A stretch of 25,446 bases of DNA from Chara braunii (lineage: Eukaryota > Streptophyta > Charophyceae > Charales > Characeae): contig BFEA01000275.1 in NCBI GenBank assembly GCA_003427395.1, forward strand, positions 828,008 through 853,453. The letters run 5' to 3'. The notes beneath the pieces are model-generated. The model worked only from the letters and a program-made list of their open reading frames with translations, was not told where the DNA came from and did no database searches. Positions 1 to 8,013 of the stretch are shown in pieces. Each line of letters begins with the position of its first letter. Within the stretch, counting starts at the first letter, position 1. A program made the translations under genes and the position numbers.

Positions 1-35
<35 letters not shown>
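1..35. repeat. (TC)n microsatellite at the left edge
   Basis: An uninterrupted TC dinucleotide run opens the window and stops abruptly where LINE-like sequence begins. The right edge ends in the same motif, which suggests the block is bounded by microsatellites that stop assembly or are mis-joined there. Confidence 0.97.
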
Positions 36-39
<4 letters not shown>

Positions 40-101
40 TTAGCTCTTAGTCTCATTGATTTGGCTACCTTAGGGCTGCGTTCCCCGCGCCCACGCGGTA
101 G

Positions 102-1672
102 ACAATTGAGTGGGATGCAGTTACACTGCCTCGAGAGCAGGGGGGTCTGAGGATTTTGGATCCTAAAAGGAAAAATAGGGCCTTGTTGGTCAAATGGCCA
201 GTTCAAGGGATGATGGAAAGTTCAAATAAAATGTGGATGCAACTTGCGGAGTATATATTAAAAGGGAATGGGACTTGTCCCAGAGCTCACACGTATGGCT
301 CTGCATGTTAATGCAGTCCTACAGTACGAAGCGTCCTAACTCTAAAACTTGGAAGAATATCTTGTTTGCATGGAACAAGTTGCATCCCCATTTATTGAGA
401 GAGCCATCCACGTTTATGGAGGTCTGTAACCAACTCCTGTTTGACAATGCTTTCATCAAACAGGACAATGGATCTGTCTTCCCAGCGGATGGCTCAACCG
501 GTTCTTTTGGGCAAGCATGGATCAAAAAAGGAATTTTGCAGATTAAGGATCTTTGGGACTTTGAACAGAATGGGTGGTTATCCAAGCAAGAGATCAGAAG
601 AAAAATTCCTAGACTACGGTTGGTAAGCCAATGTTGAGAAATTAACAAGTGCTGTCCCTTCTCATTGGATTTCCCTGTTGAAGAATGCTCAGTCAGTTAA
701 AAAGGATACTTGGCTTAGATCTCCGGATGGCTCCAGAGTTTGGAGGGTGGATGGCCAGGAGGGAACAGCAGGTTACAGAGTTCAAGTCTGGATTGAAGGC
801 ACTCATGGGAGAGGTCAAGGTCCCCTGAGACTCGAAGGAGAAAAGTTGGTGCTTGATTTAGACGGTCTCACTGAACTACGTGTTCTGGAACAAAAAGGCA
901 CCAAGAAGGTACCGACAGTCACACTGTTGGGAGAAACAGGGAGCTTTAAAGTCGAACCTTTATTGTACGGTTGGGGCAAGTGTCGGTCCCATCTAGTGGA
1001 GGACACTGCACTGATAAAGTAAAAGCCAAGGGTGGGAGTGGCAGTACAGAGGTCGCAGGCTCTTGACCCTCCATCATCAAAAGCAGCAAGGACATACTGT
1101 AAGGGGCAAGAAGAGACAGGTTTAATGCCACAATGGGACAAGCTGTGGAAGGCGCTGAAGAAGTTACCGTCACAGAAACAGGCCAGCTTGATCTGGCAGC
1201 AAGCCCTACAAAGTTGTCCCAGTGGCGACTTGGCTGACAGAAAAAGGGATGGACATCTCTGAGATCTGTAGAAGATGTGGCCGGGAACGGGAAACCACTC
1301 AGCACCTCTAGTTGCAATGCCCACAGGTTTCTCAGGTATGGGAATGGTGGAAGACACAATGGAAGAACCTAGAGGATAACACAGTTGAATGGTCTGATGA
1401 ATGGATCTTACACAGCTCAACTGTTGCTACGACAGGATTCACTGTGGGATGGGGCTACCTAGCCCTAGTATGCAGGGGGGTGATAATGGAGGTCATCTGC
1501 TCAGCAAGGAATGCGAAAGGGTTCGGCAATGAGGACATGGTGATTCATAAGCAGAAACAACAAATACGGCAGAATATTCACCTGGCCATTAGAGCTGACT
1601 GGGAAAGATGTCTCTTGTCCAAAGGCAAGGTCAGCAGTTGGTTTTGCAGAACCTGGGCGTTAAGGAACTAGT
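102..1672 (+). pseudogene. Broken LINE ORF2: reverse transcriptase C-terminus plus zf-RVT region
   Basis: Reading begins in the frame of position 102 with IEWDAVTLPREQGGL and then ILDPKRKNRALLVKW, the conserved GGLGILDP...KW block just after the RT catalytic core. Near 270-300 the frame shifts to the one open at 233-637, containing TKRPNSKTWKNILFAW and a W-IKKGILQIKDL block. A further shift near 637-680 enters 678-1022, which ends at a stop; 1032-1262 continues with KALKKLPSQKQASLIWQ. At about 1258-1330 the C-x2-C...H...C zinc-finger-like motif (ICRRCGRERETTQHL, a stop, then QCPQVSQVW) appears, followed by the open C-terminal segment 1312-1671. The active product would have been an endonuclease/RT polyprotein used for target-primed reverse transcription. 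RT catalytic YxDD residues are not in the window. Confidence 0.85.
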
Positions 1673-2136
1673 TGGCCATAATCACACAGGAGGATAAACT
1701 GAAGATTGCTCCCTGGCTACTCGGGGGAGAGGTGGGGAGGTGGACAGGCACCGGCTCTATTTAGGGTCTATTGAGGCCCGTTAGTACTTTAGGTGCCGGC
1801 TCCCACAACCCCCGAAGGAAAGATCTCCTTTTTGCTTCGGTTCTGCAGGATACATATGAGTCAAGGACTCTACTCAGAGTAGTGTTGCGCTGGGAGGTTT
1901 TAGGACGAGATTTGTTAGCTTAGGCCCTTAGGGTCCTAGACCCCTTTTTACTTGGGCTTTAACCCCTTTTTTTGGAGAGCTTTTGAACTGGGACCCGTTT
2001 TTCAGCAATAGCCGGTTTCAGGTGCGCAAGAAGAGGATAATGCGAGCAAATGCTCGTAAGCTAAACTGGCTGAGGCTGCCAGGATAGCTCCGGGTCGAAT
2101 TTGTGAGGTCCCCGGCCTCGTTCCAGAGATTTTTGC

Positions 2137-2142
2137 AATAAA
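2137..2142 (+). promoter_or_regulatory. AATAAA polyadenylation signal of the LINE
   Basis: A canonical AATAAA hexamer lies 18 bases before the A-tract that ends the LINE. This is the expected spacing and supports the assignment of the 3' end and the + orientation. Confidence 0.75.
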
Positions 2143-2159
2143 AGGACGAATGCTTTCCG

Positions 2160-2180
2160 AAAAAAAAAACAAAAAAAAAA
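2160..2180 (+). repeat. Terminal A-tract of the LINE
   Basis: A run of A interrupted by one C follows the AATAAA signal. It is the fossil poly(A) tail and marks the 3' boundary of the retrotransposon. Confidence 0.8.
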
Positions 2181-2308
2181 CTGAGATAAGCCCGTTGGTC
2201 GAGCGGGATTTGTTTGATGTCGCTCTCTGAAATTTTAATTTTACACTCTAGCAGCGTTCGAGGACTTACCTGCAGCCAGTAGCCAGCGCGTGCATAACTG
2301 GAGACATC

Positions 2309-2436
2309 GGGCCTCGCTCCACTACTGTCGACATGCACAAAAGACAAAAATCATGGCGATGTATCGTTCCATGTTCTAGCCGAAAGATTCGCTCTCGTTT
2401 TGCATTGCACATTGAGAGTATTCGAGAGCGTGGCCC
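2309..2436. mobile_element. Family A short inverted-repeat element (MITE-like), copy 1
   Basis: This 128-bp element starts GGGCCTCGCTCCACTAC and ends with the approximate reverse complement (GAGAGCGTGGCCC). Its interior (CACAAAAGACAAAA, then ATGTATC and TTCCATGTT) matches the element at 22593-22714 in the same order, so the two are dispersed copies of one family. It contains no coding capacity. Flanks are ATC on the left and ATT on the right, so a target duplication is not clear. Confidence 0.7.
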
Positions 2437-2539
2437 ATTGAGAGGGTTCCTTGCAAGATTCGAACCCCTCCTTCATGGGCTCACGGTCGGACTCTCATTT
2501 TCGAGTTAGAAAAAAAAAAACTCTACAGCCGTTCTGCCT

Positions 2540-2725
2540 ACATACCTACAGGCAGATGTGGGGGAGCAGGCACACAGGCACTTGCCTAGATGCCGGCTCT
2601 GCCTGTGGACTACAGGCCTGCAGGCTGCAGATGCAGCCGTTGCAGAACCTGGTGGCAGGCAGTCGTGCCAGGCGGGCCGGCGTGCAGGCATGCTCTGTCG
2701 GTGCCTCGCGGCTTTCGCAGGCAAG
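2540..2725. repeat. CAGGCA/TGCCTG-rich cluster
   Basis: At least eight CAGGC or GCCTG words occur in under 200 bp without a fixed period. The same CAGGCAGG words recur at about 3588, 3659, 3681 and 3710, just before the start codon of the WBP2-like exon. It is either a degenerate simple repeat or a cluster of binding sites; the sequence cannot decide. Confidence 0.5.
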
Positions 2726-2799
2726 ATGGGCACCGCCGGAGGGAATTGCGACTGCAGATCTGCGTGTGTGCCTGCTAACGGCTCAGGTCAAGCCCGGCT

Positions 2800-3741
2800 A
2801 GGTTATTGGGATTATTGGGAAACGCACGTGGACTTCGTTTTCGGCCAGGGGGATGCTATAAGAGAGTCCATTTTCGACTGGTCACGTCTGACCAGGACAC
2901 AACCGGTCCGTGAAAAACTGGGGCGTTATAGCTTTTTCCACCGTAGTCGCCTAGCGGGATGGCGCTTTTTTCTTCTTTTCGCACCGCTAACGCCCGCTCT
3001 CCCGGACGCACCCGCCTCCCCGCCGGGTCCGGCAGGTTGCCCGCCCCATCTGTCGTCTGTGAGGTGGAAGCAGTCAAACGCAATCTATGGCTCCCGCCGT
3101 CCGTTGTTAGCAGATCTCAGGGCGCGGTGTGTGGAAATGGTTTCACCGCGCACACACGCACACGGCACCAGGAAGAACACGCCTAATAAAGCGCGCAGCG
3201 GCCGTGGATTCCCTAGATCGACGGCTGAGGAGATGCACCATAGTGCAATTCTAGCGCCGATGGAACGAAGCCCTGTCTTTGTCTGGGTGCGGATGTGCGT
3301 TGATGGGGGGAGGACAGCGGCGTCCCAGGGCGGTTTCTTGTCGCATTCCTGGGTGCTCTGCCGGTTTCCCGCCGGGCTGGTCGGGACTGCAACGTACGGG
3401 GCAACGATCCTGGGTTGGGCTGGGCGGGGGCGTCGAGCGTCCCGACCGAATAAGACCGGCGTTTGTCTAGTGAAGGGCTACCTACGCAGCTTGATTGATA
3501 GCAGCTGTTTGTCGTCGGCGCTGTCGTTGTTGCCCGTCGTCATCTGTCCTCTCGCGACGTACTCTCGGCTTCTTGTGGTTCATTGCCACAGGCAGGCTGG
3601 CTTAATCAGTGACAGTACATGAAGGCGTGAAGGAGACTACCTGCACGAGACGAGCACACAGGCAGGTATCACAAGAGTACACAGGCAGGCAAGCACACGC
3701 AGGGAGAGAGGCAGGCAGATACGCGCTCAAAGGCTTGTGGT
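2800..3741 (+). promoter_or_regulatory. Presumed promoter and 5' leader of the WBP2-like gene
   Basis: This GC-rich, CpG-dense stretch directly precedes the start codon at 3742. A TATA-like CTATAAGA lies at about 2856, which would be far upstream of the ATG unless the leader is long or spliced. The low AT content leaves a long chance open frame (2558-3622) with no recognisable domains. The leader contains CAGGCAGG repeats and a three-codon upstream ORF. The transcription start cannot be placed from sequence. Confidence 0.4.
3619..3630 (+). other. Minimal upstream ORF (Met-Lys-Ala-stop)
   Basis: ATG AAG GCG TGA sits 112 bases before the main ATG. If the transcript starts upstream of 3619, a scanning ribosome would meet it first. 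It is too short to encode a product, and its role, if any, would be in damping or regulating initiation at 3742. Confidence 0.35.
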
Positions 3742-3851
3742 ATGGCGTTAAACCCTCAGCTTCAGGTCAACGGCACGCCGGTGCCTTTCATCTCTGAGAT
3801 GTTTGTGCTGGCGCGGGAAGGGATCGAGTTTCAGATCGATAATATTCTGAG
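3742..3851 (+). CDS. First coding exon of a WBP2-like GRAM-domain protein (partial gene)
   Basis: The exon encodes 36 residues beginning MALNPQLQVNGTPVPFISEM and continuing FVLAREGIEFQIDNIL. From memory this matches the N-terminus of the plant WBP2-type GRAM-domain family (Arabidopsis At5g11680 and relatives), which shares the MALNPQL start, the NGxPVPF motif and the xEMFVLARxGxEF block. The family carries a lipid-binding PH/GRAM-like fold; in animals WBP2 is a WW-domain-binding transcriptional co-regulator, while the plant role is little known. The ATG has a favourable context (G at -3, G at +4, GCG second codon). The exon ends after two bases of a codon (phase 2) at a consensus GAG|GTAAGT donor. 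The rest of the GRAM domain must come from later exons, none of which was recognised here. No frame damage is visible. A stranded gene fragment is the main alternative. Confidence 0.7.
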
Positions 3852-3857
3852 GTAAGT
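3852..3857 (+). other. 5' splice donor GTAAGT
   Basis: The exon-intron junction reads CTGAG|GTAAGT, a near-perfect eukaryotic 5' splice site. It coincides with the point where similarity to the WBP2-like N-terminus stops, and the exon frame meets a TAA stop two bases into the intron. Confidence 0.7.
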
Positions 3858-4141
3858 AACGCCAATTTCCTCTCTGGGCAGTGATCAGAGGAGCTAACGA
3901 AATCGGTTTGTCGAAATTTCTGTGTGTCACGTGCCGTCGTCTCCTCCTTATTCCCTTCGTCCTACCTTCATCTTCCAACCAAACTCTTACTACGACTCGC
4001 ATCATCATCAGCATCATCGTCACCCCACCTCTTGTATTACCTATCATCAGGACCACATCTGGTGTGCTGCCGGTGCGACTGAGTACTACCGCTTCACGTC
4101 TTAGGCGCTCTCCAATTTGCTTGCGCCGTCTGGTAAGTGCT

Positions 4142-4584
4142 GGTGAGCGGCATTGGGGGGTGACTTGGGGTCTCGCCGCACAGCTCACCAGACTTCCTTT
4201 TTCGTGAGGTCGGCGTCGGCGCACCAAGTCACCAATCTTTTCCGATAGTCAATTCGTTGAAGTAGACGGAATTTGGGTTGGTGAGCGAGAACTCACCACC
4301 AACCCGGCCCGTACCGTAGTCCCCGCCTGCAACATCGTCTTTTGGTAGGAACTCTCAGCCACGCTTCAGATTGGTGAGTTTCACACCGGTCCAACTTTTT
4401 GTAGGTGCAGTCTGGACGGATTTTTGTGTTTTCTCCCTTCGTCTCTAGCCTGACATATAGGGATACGATCCTGCGAGAAGGGACGTTTGGTGAGGTGGTG
4501 GGGCCATGCCTCGTTTTGGTGAGCGAGTTTGGACGGCGTTTTGGCCGTGGTGAAGACGTTACCACGCATTTTTAAGTTGGTGAG
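4142..4584 (+). repeat. Cluster of GGTGAG motifs
   Basis: Six GGTGAG words, mostly preceded by TT (4142, 4280, 4373, 4489, 4518, 4579), and two reverse complements (4184, 4292) occur within 450 bp. One forward/reverse pair forms a hairpin (GGGTTGGTGAG at 4275-4285 against CTCACCACCAACCC at 4292-4305). The spacing is irregular, so this is not a simple tandem repeat. GGTGAG also resembles a 5' splice site. Confidence 0.6.
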
Positions 4585-4602
4585 GTGCGGCGAGGCACTT
4601 GG

Positions 4603-4639
4603 TACACTTTTTTTTTTTTTTTTTTTTTTTTTACACTTT
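4603..4639 (-). mobile_element. Poly(T) insertion with 8-bp flanking direct repeat
   Basis: A run of about 25 T (4608-4632) is flanked by TACACTTT on both sides (4603-4610 and 4632-4639). This is the signature of a retroposed insertion of which only the poly(A) tail remains, inserted antisense to the + strand. Confidence 0.5.
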
Positions 4640-6177
4640 CTAAGAAGCCGCCGAGCAAACACAGGTGGGATGGTCACACACGTAATCAATCGCTCGTAGA
4701 GCTTTTATAAAACGATTACAATTGTCTATTAAAAAGTCCGTTGATCGCCCCGCGGATGCTGCACGCGGGTCTCCGATGTATCCTCTCTCTTCATGCCGCT
4801 TTCTGCGCGCGCCGTACGAGCGAGAGGATGCGCGGCTTGATTGCGCACTGCGCCTGGGTTAGGAAGAGGAAGCGAATTAGTCAATTACTATTGGTAGTAC
4901 GTTTTGTGTTTCGTCTGATCGGCGCCCTGGCTAGCCCTTCTGTGATGGTGTTGATCGTACCGATTGCCAATTGCATCACCAGATTGGCGAGTAATTACAG
5001 TCGTCATGGCGGACTGGACAGGGGGACGCCCAAGGGACATATTATGTTACCATATCTTACTAATTTTCTACCTGTGTCTCTTAGCACAGTTCCCTCCTTC
5101 CTCTATAGTATGGGAATTTATTTTATAACTGGAAAAAGGGGCGTGACCAGGGCGATAAGATGTTGTACATCTGGTGTATATGTCTCAACTGGATGGTTCA
5201 TCATGCTCGGCGAATCTTTGTCGTGTGAAGGCATGGGGAGTAGGAGAGGTAGGATGTCCACGAACTTGTCGCCTGGTGGGTGGCCAGAAGCTAAACAGAT
5301 CAATCGATGTACAATTCCCGCCTGATTGGGAGTGATAACGTTCAGAAGTAAAGCTTTGAAGTGTGGAATGCTTTTTTCCTTCTGTCTTGCGCCCTGCTTT
5401 CTTCTTGTAATCTCCTCTCTTTCTGATACCCGGCCCGAATCAAAGGAAGGCGTGGGGGGGGCAACGACTATTGAGGAAGGGGATCTGTCATCATGCCTGC
5501 GGAGGACGCGCGCGCATCGTGAAGCATGGCGATCTGAGAACGGTAATTACTCAGAGAATTGGGCGAAAGCGGCTTACAGAAAGGGGTCGTCCAGTGTCGA
5601 TGATCGAGTCTCCCCGGTGGAGGTGGGGTTCGCGCGCCGTCGCCGGGTCTTCGGGAATCAGTTGTCGGGTGGGTATCGGCGTAATTTTCTGCTGTGACTG
5701 GAGCTGCCGTTCTTGCACGTTAAGCCATCAGGTACAGGATTTGCTGCCTTTCTTAAGGATGAGAGGTGAGGGATTGAGGGGGGGGGAAGGGGGTGGCGCG
5801 GGTCGAGGACGGGCGCAATTCCTCGATGGAGAGGTGGATCGGGTAGGGAAAGAACCTGCGGTGAAGTCGACAATCGTGCTCGTTCGCGTAAAGGTTCCTT
5901 CCGGCGCACCACCTTTTGTTTTACGGCCTCGTTTTGTTTACGCATTTCGTCTTTCTTGCTGCTGAATTGCGTCACGGTTCGATGGGGAGAGGCGTTTTGT
6001 GGGCGGAGGGGTAGGAGGGGTCGCTAGGACTCCAGATTCTGTGACAGGAAGGGTTTACAATCGTGCACAGTCACGCAATTTTCGTGATGCAAATTTTTTA
6101 TTTTTATGGGTCTCGCGCCCAGAAACAGCTGCTCTGCTGTCTGCTTCCGCGTCTTCTTTCGAGAGTCCGGCCGCTGG
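4640..6177. other. Unassigned intronic-type sequence
   Basis: No gene or known repeat was recognised. One + frame is open from 4741 to 5697 except for a single TGA at 5323, but its composition and residues match no family I know and there is no convincing splice-site pairing. Treat as non-coding unless a homologue is found. Confidence 0.4.
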
Positions 6178-6221
6178 GGATCGTGTTTTTTTTTTTTTTT
6201 TAATAGAAGGATCGTGTTTTT
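6178..6221 (-). mobile_element. Poly(T) insertion with 13-bp flanking direct repeat
   Basis: GGATCGTGTTTTT is present at 6178-6190 and again at 6209-6221, enclosing T's and AATAGAA. Read on the minus strand this is TTCTATT followed by a poly(A) tail. It fits a severely truncated retroposon with a target-site duplication. A similar TTTAATAG junction at about 8676-8693 suggests the same source family. Confidence 0.6.
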
Positions 6222-6986
6222 GACTGTTTTCACGGTACTTTCTGAATTGCGTTAGTTCTCGAAGGGGTCCTTGGTGGTGCGATTGTGATTTCGAAGAAAC
6301 ATCTTGCTGCTTGTACCTGTGCTATTCCCTTCCTAAAACCCCGCCTGCCTGAAATTGAAGGGAAGAGAGAAGTGTCTACGTGCAATCGGCTGATAGAGCT
6401 CCGGTTGGCAATCAATTGGAGGAACTGAAGGGAAAAGAACCTTTGCGGCTAATTAGCAGACATATGCAGGGCCGCGATTGCCGTTCGCTTAGTCTGTGTG
6501 CTGGGGTGGGTGGTTCTGCTCGCTAGGGACTGTGAATTGGATTCGCGCGGGTCGCTTTTTCGGACCGCAAGCGGACCTTGATCAAATCAAAATTGTACTT
6601 AATTGGAGCGTTTCGTAGGGGCGCAGTAGTTTGCCGAGAATCGGAAATGCTTGTCAGGCAAAGCTATGGAGGAATTGCCTCCTTCTGTGGGGCGTCTGGA
6701 GGAGGGTCTGCGTAGTCTGGAAGATCAGAAGTTATTAGTATGATTTTGATTGATTGGCGTTTGGGTGGCGGAGTGAGCGACGAGGACGAGGAAGACCTGG
6801 TCCGCCAGAACAGGTCCTTGGCAGGTCGCTCTGTCGCTTCGGGAGGGCAGGGGCACGAAGAGGAGTGAGGTCCTTGCCCGTTGATCGAGAAGTGCGCTCT
6901 TCTATAGTCTTCGCACTTGCTCCTCACCAACACCTTTCTTTACTGAGCAATTGGGAAGCTCACTCACTAATTTACTGAGTAATTGG
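6222..6986. other. Unassigned sequence
   Basis: No coding region, tandem repeat or inverted-repeat element was recognised. The text is of mixed composition and moderately GC-rich. Confidence 0.4.
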
Positions 6987-7097
6987 CTACCTTCTTCCCC
7001 CGAATGCAACGTACGGTCATTATAGCTGAATCTAGACTGAAAGATGCCTCAAATACAGATATAATAACCGTACGTTGTATTCGGGGGAAGAAGGTAG
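6987..7097. mobile_element. Family B MITE, full-length copy (111 bp)
   Basis: The element begins CTACCTTCTTCCCCCGAAT and ends with the near-exact reverse complement, giving terminal inverted repeats of about 37 bases each. The short centre contains ATCTAGACTGAAAGATGCC. Size, perfect arms and lack of coding potential define a MITE. If the element starts at CCTTC, the flanks are TA on both sides, which would fit a TA target (Tc1/mariner type), but the outer C and G are also conserved between copies, so this is uncertain. The other copies are at 13559, 14390 and 17562. Confidence 0.85.
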
Positions 7098-7878
7098 AAG
7101 GGGTATGGCGTATTTTACCGCTTGCCCATTTACAGGCGGTCGAGGAGTCTGTACCTGTCGTGATTTCTCAGCGAAAATCTGTTGGAAAGCTCTGACCTGT
7201 CTGGACTTGGACTTGTACTTGTACACCGTCAAGTAGCCCGGGGGCGCGGGGCTTTTCCTCGTAATTCTGTTGTTGGTGGAGTGAGAGCTGTGGCAGGAGG
7301 AGGTACAGGAGGAGCTTGTCGGGTTATTTCACGCAGAGAATGCGAAGGAGGACGGTCTTCTATTGGCAACAAGGAATTAGGGACGAATTGGCCAATTCGA
7401 GAGCTGGGGCTCTCATATTGACAATTGATCACAACCAGGTAGTCAGCCGCCAAGAAGGGAATGGGAATCTAGAGGCGGGCTGAGTGCGAGGGTCCGGCGA
7501 GGGCGTGTAATTGCGGTGAACCCAATGAACCGTTTCATTTTCAATCGTGCAGAATTTCAACTTGGAAAAATTCAAACGGGGCCGATCGCTGCGGTCGTCT
7601 TGAGGCCTCGCGCACAGGGGCTACCTACTGTAGGTAGCGCTACTCAAGGACGAAAGGTGGGTACCGCTGCACAGTGACAACCCCACGCTCGCTGCGCTAC
7701 CACATTCGCTCCGCATTTCCGCCTATGAGCTGTCCTCTGAGAGTAAGTGCTGAGTCACGAGGATAGGATCATCCCTCGTGACGCCAGCGTTAGATCCTTT
7801 TCTCTTTTCGTTTTGGGGATTCGAATCTCAATCTGCTGCCTCCAATGTTTTGTACGGCGATTTAAAAAGACAGGTACG
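7098..7878. other. Unassigned sequence with one perfect palindrome
   Basis: No gene was recognised. At 7620-7638 GCTACCTAC and GTAGGTAGC form a perfect 9-bp inverted repeat around one T. The outer bases match the CTACC...GGTAG termini of family B, so it could be a collapsed element or an excision scar. Confidence 0.4.
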
Positions 7879-7888
7879 TTGTGCCTTG

Positions 7889-7944
<56 letters not shown>

Positions 7945-7971
7945 TTTTTATTTTTTTTTTTTTTTTTTTTT

Positions 7972-8005
<34 letters not shown>

Positions 8006-8013
8006 TGCCTTGA
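7879..8013 (-). mobile_element. Exceptionally long poly(T) tract flanked by an 11-bp direct repeat
   Basis: About 114 bases from 7891 to 8004 are T except for single C and A interruptions. The tract is bounded by TTGTGCCTTGA at 7879-7889 and again at 8003-8013. Direct repeats of this length around a homopolymer are typical of target-primed reverse transcription, here leaving only a poly(A) tail on the minus strand. Later slippage may have lengthened it. Confidence 0.65.

Larger units (their letters stand above)
37..2180 (+). mobile_element. 3' portion of a LINE-type non-LTR retrotransposon
   Basis: This is the downstream end of a LINE in sense orientation. It holds the C-terminal part of a reverse-transcriptase ORF, a zf-RVT-like cysteine region, a roughly 490-bp 3' untranslated part (1673-2159), an AATAAA signal and a terminal A-tract. 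The 5' part (endonuclease and RT fingers/palm) is absent, either truncated at integration or lying beyond the window. The ORF is corrupted by at least three frame changes and several stops, so the copy is dead. No target-site duplication can be tested because the 5' junction is at the window edge. The order of RT thumb, linker, zinc-finger region, UTR and poly(A) is typical of plant and algal LINEs. Confidence 0.85.

Noticed and set aside
2440-2475. tRNA B-box-like GATTCGAACCCC
   Set aside because: The word is nearly palindromic and no A box occurs at tRNA-like distance on either strand.
2558-3622. 354-codon open frame on the + strand
   Set aside because: It lies in a GC-rich stretch where stops are rare, shows no recognisable domain, has uneven composition, and overlaps the probable promoter and leader of the WBP2-like exon.
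5142-5235. Faint resemblance of YIWCICLNWMVHH to the expected GRAM exon-2 block IYLSNIRMVF
   Set aside because: Only scattered residues match, the spacing is wrong and no acceptor sits at the right phase.
4741-5697. Two successive + strand open frames separated by one TGA
   Set aside because: No family resemblance, no paired splice sites, and inside the presumed intron. Length alone is not convincing.
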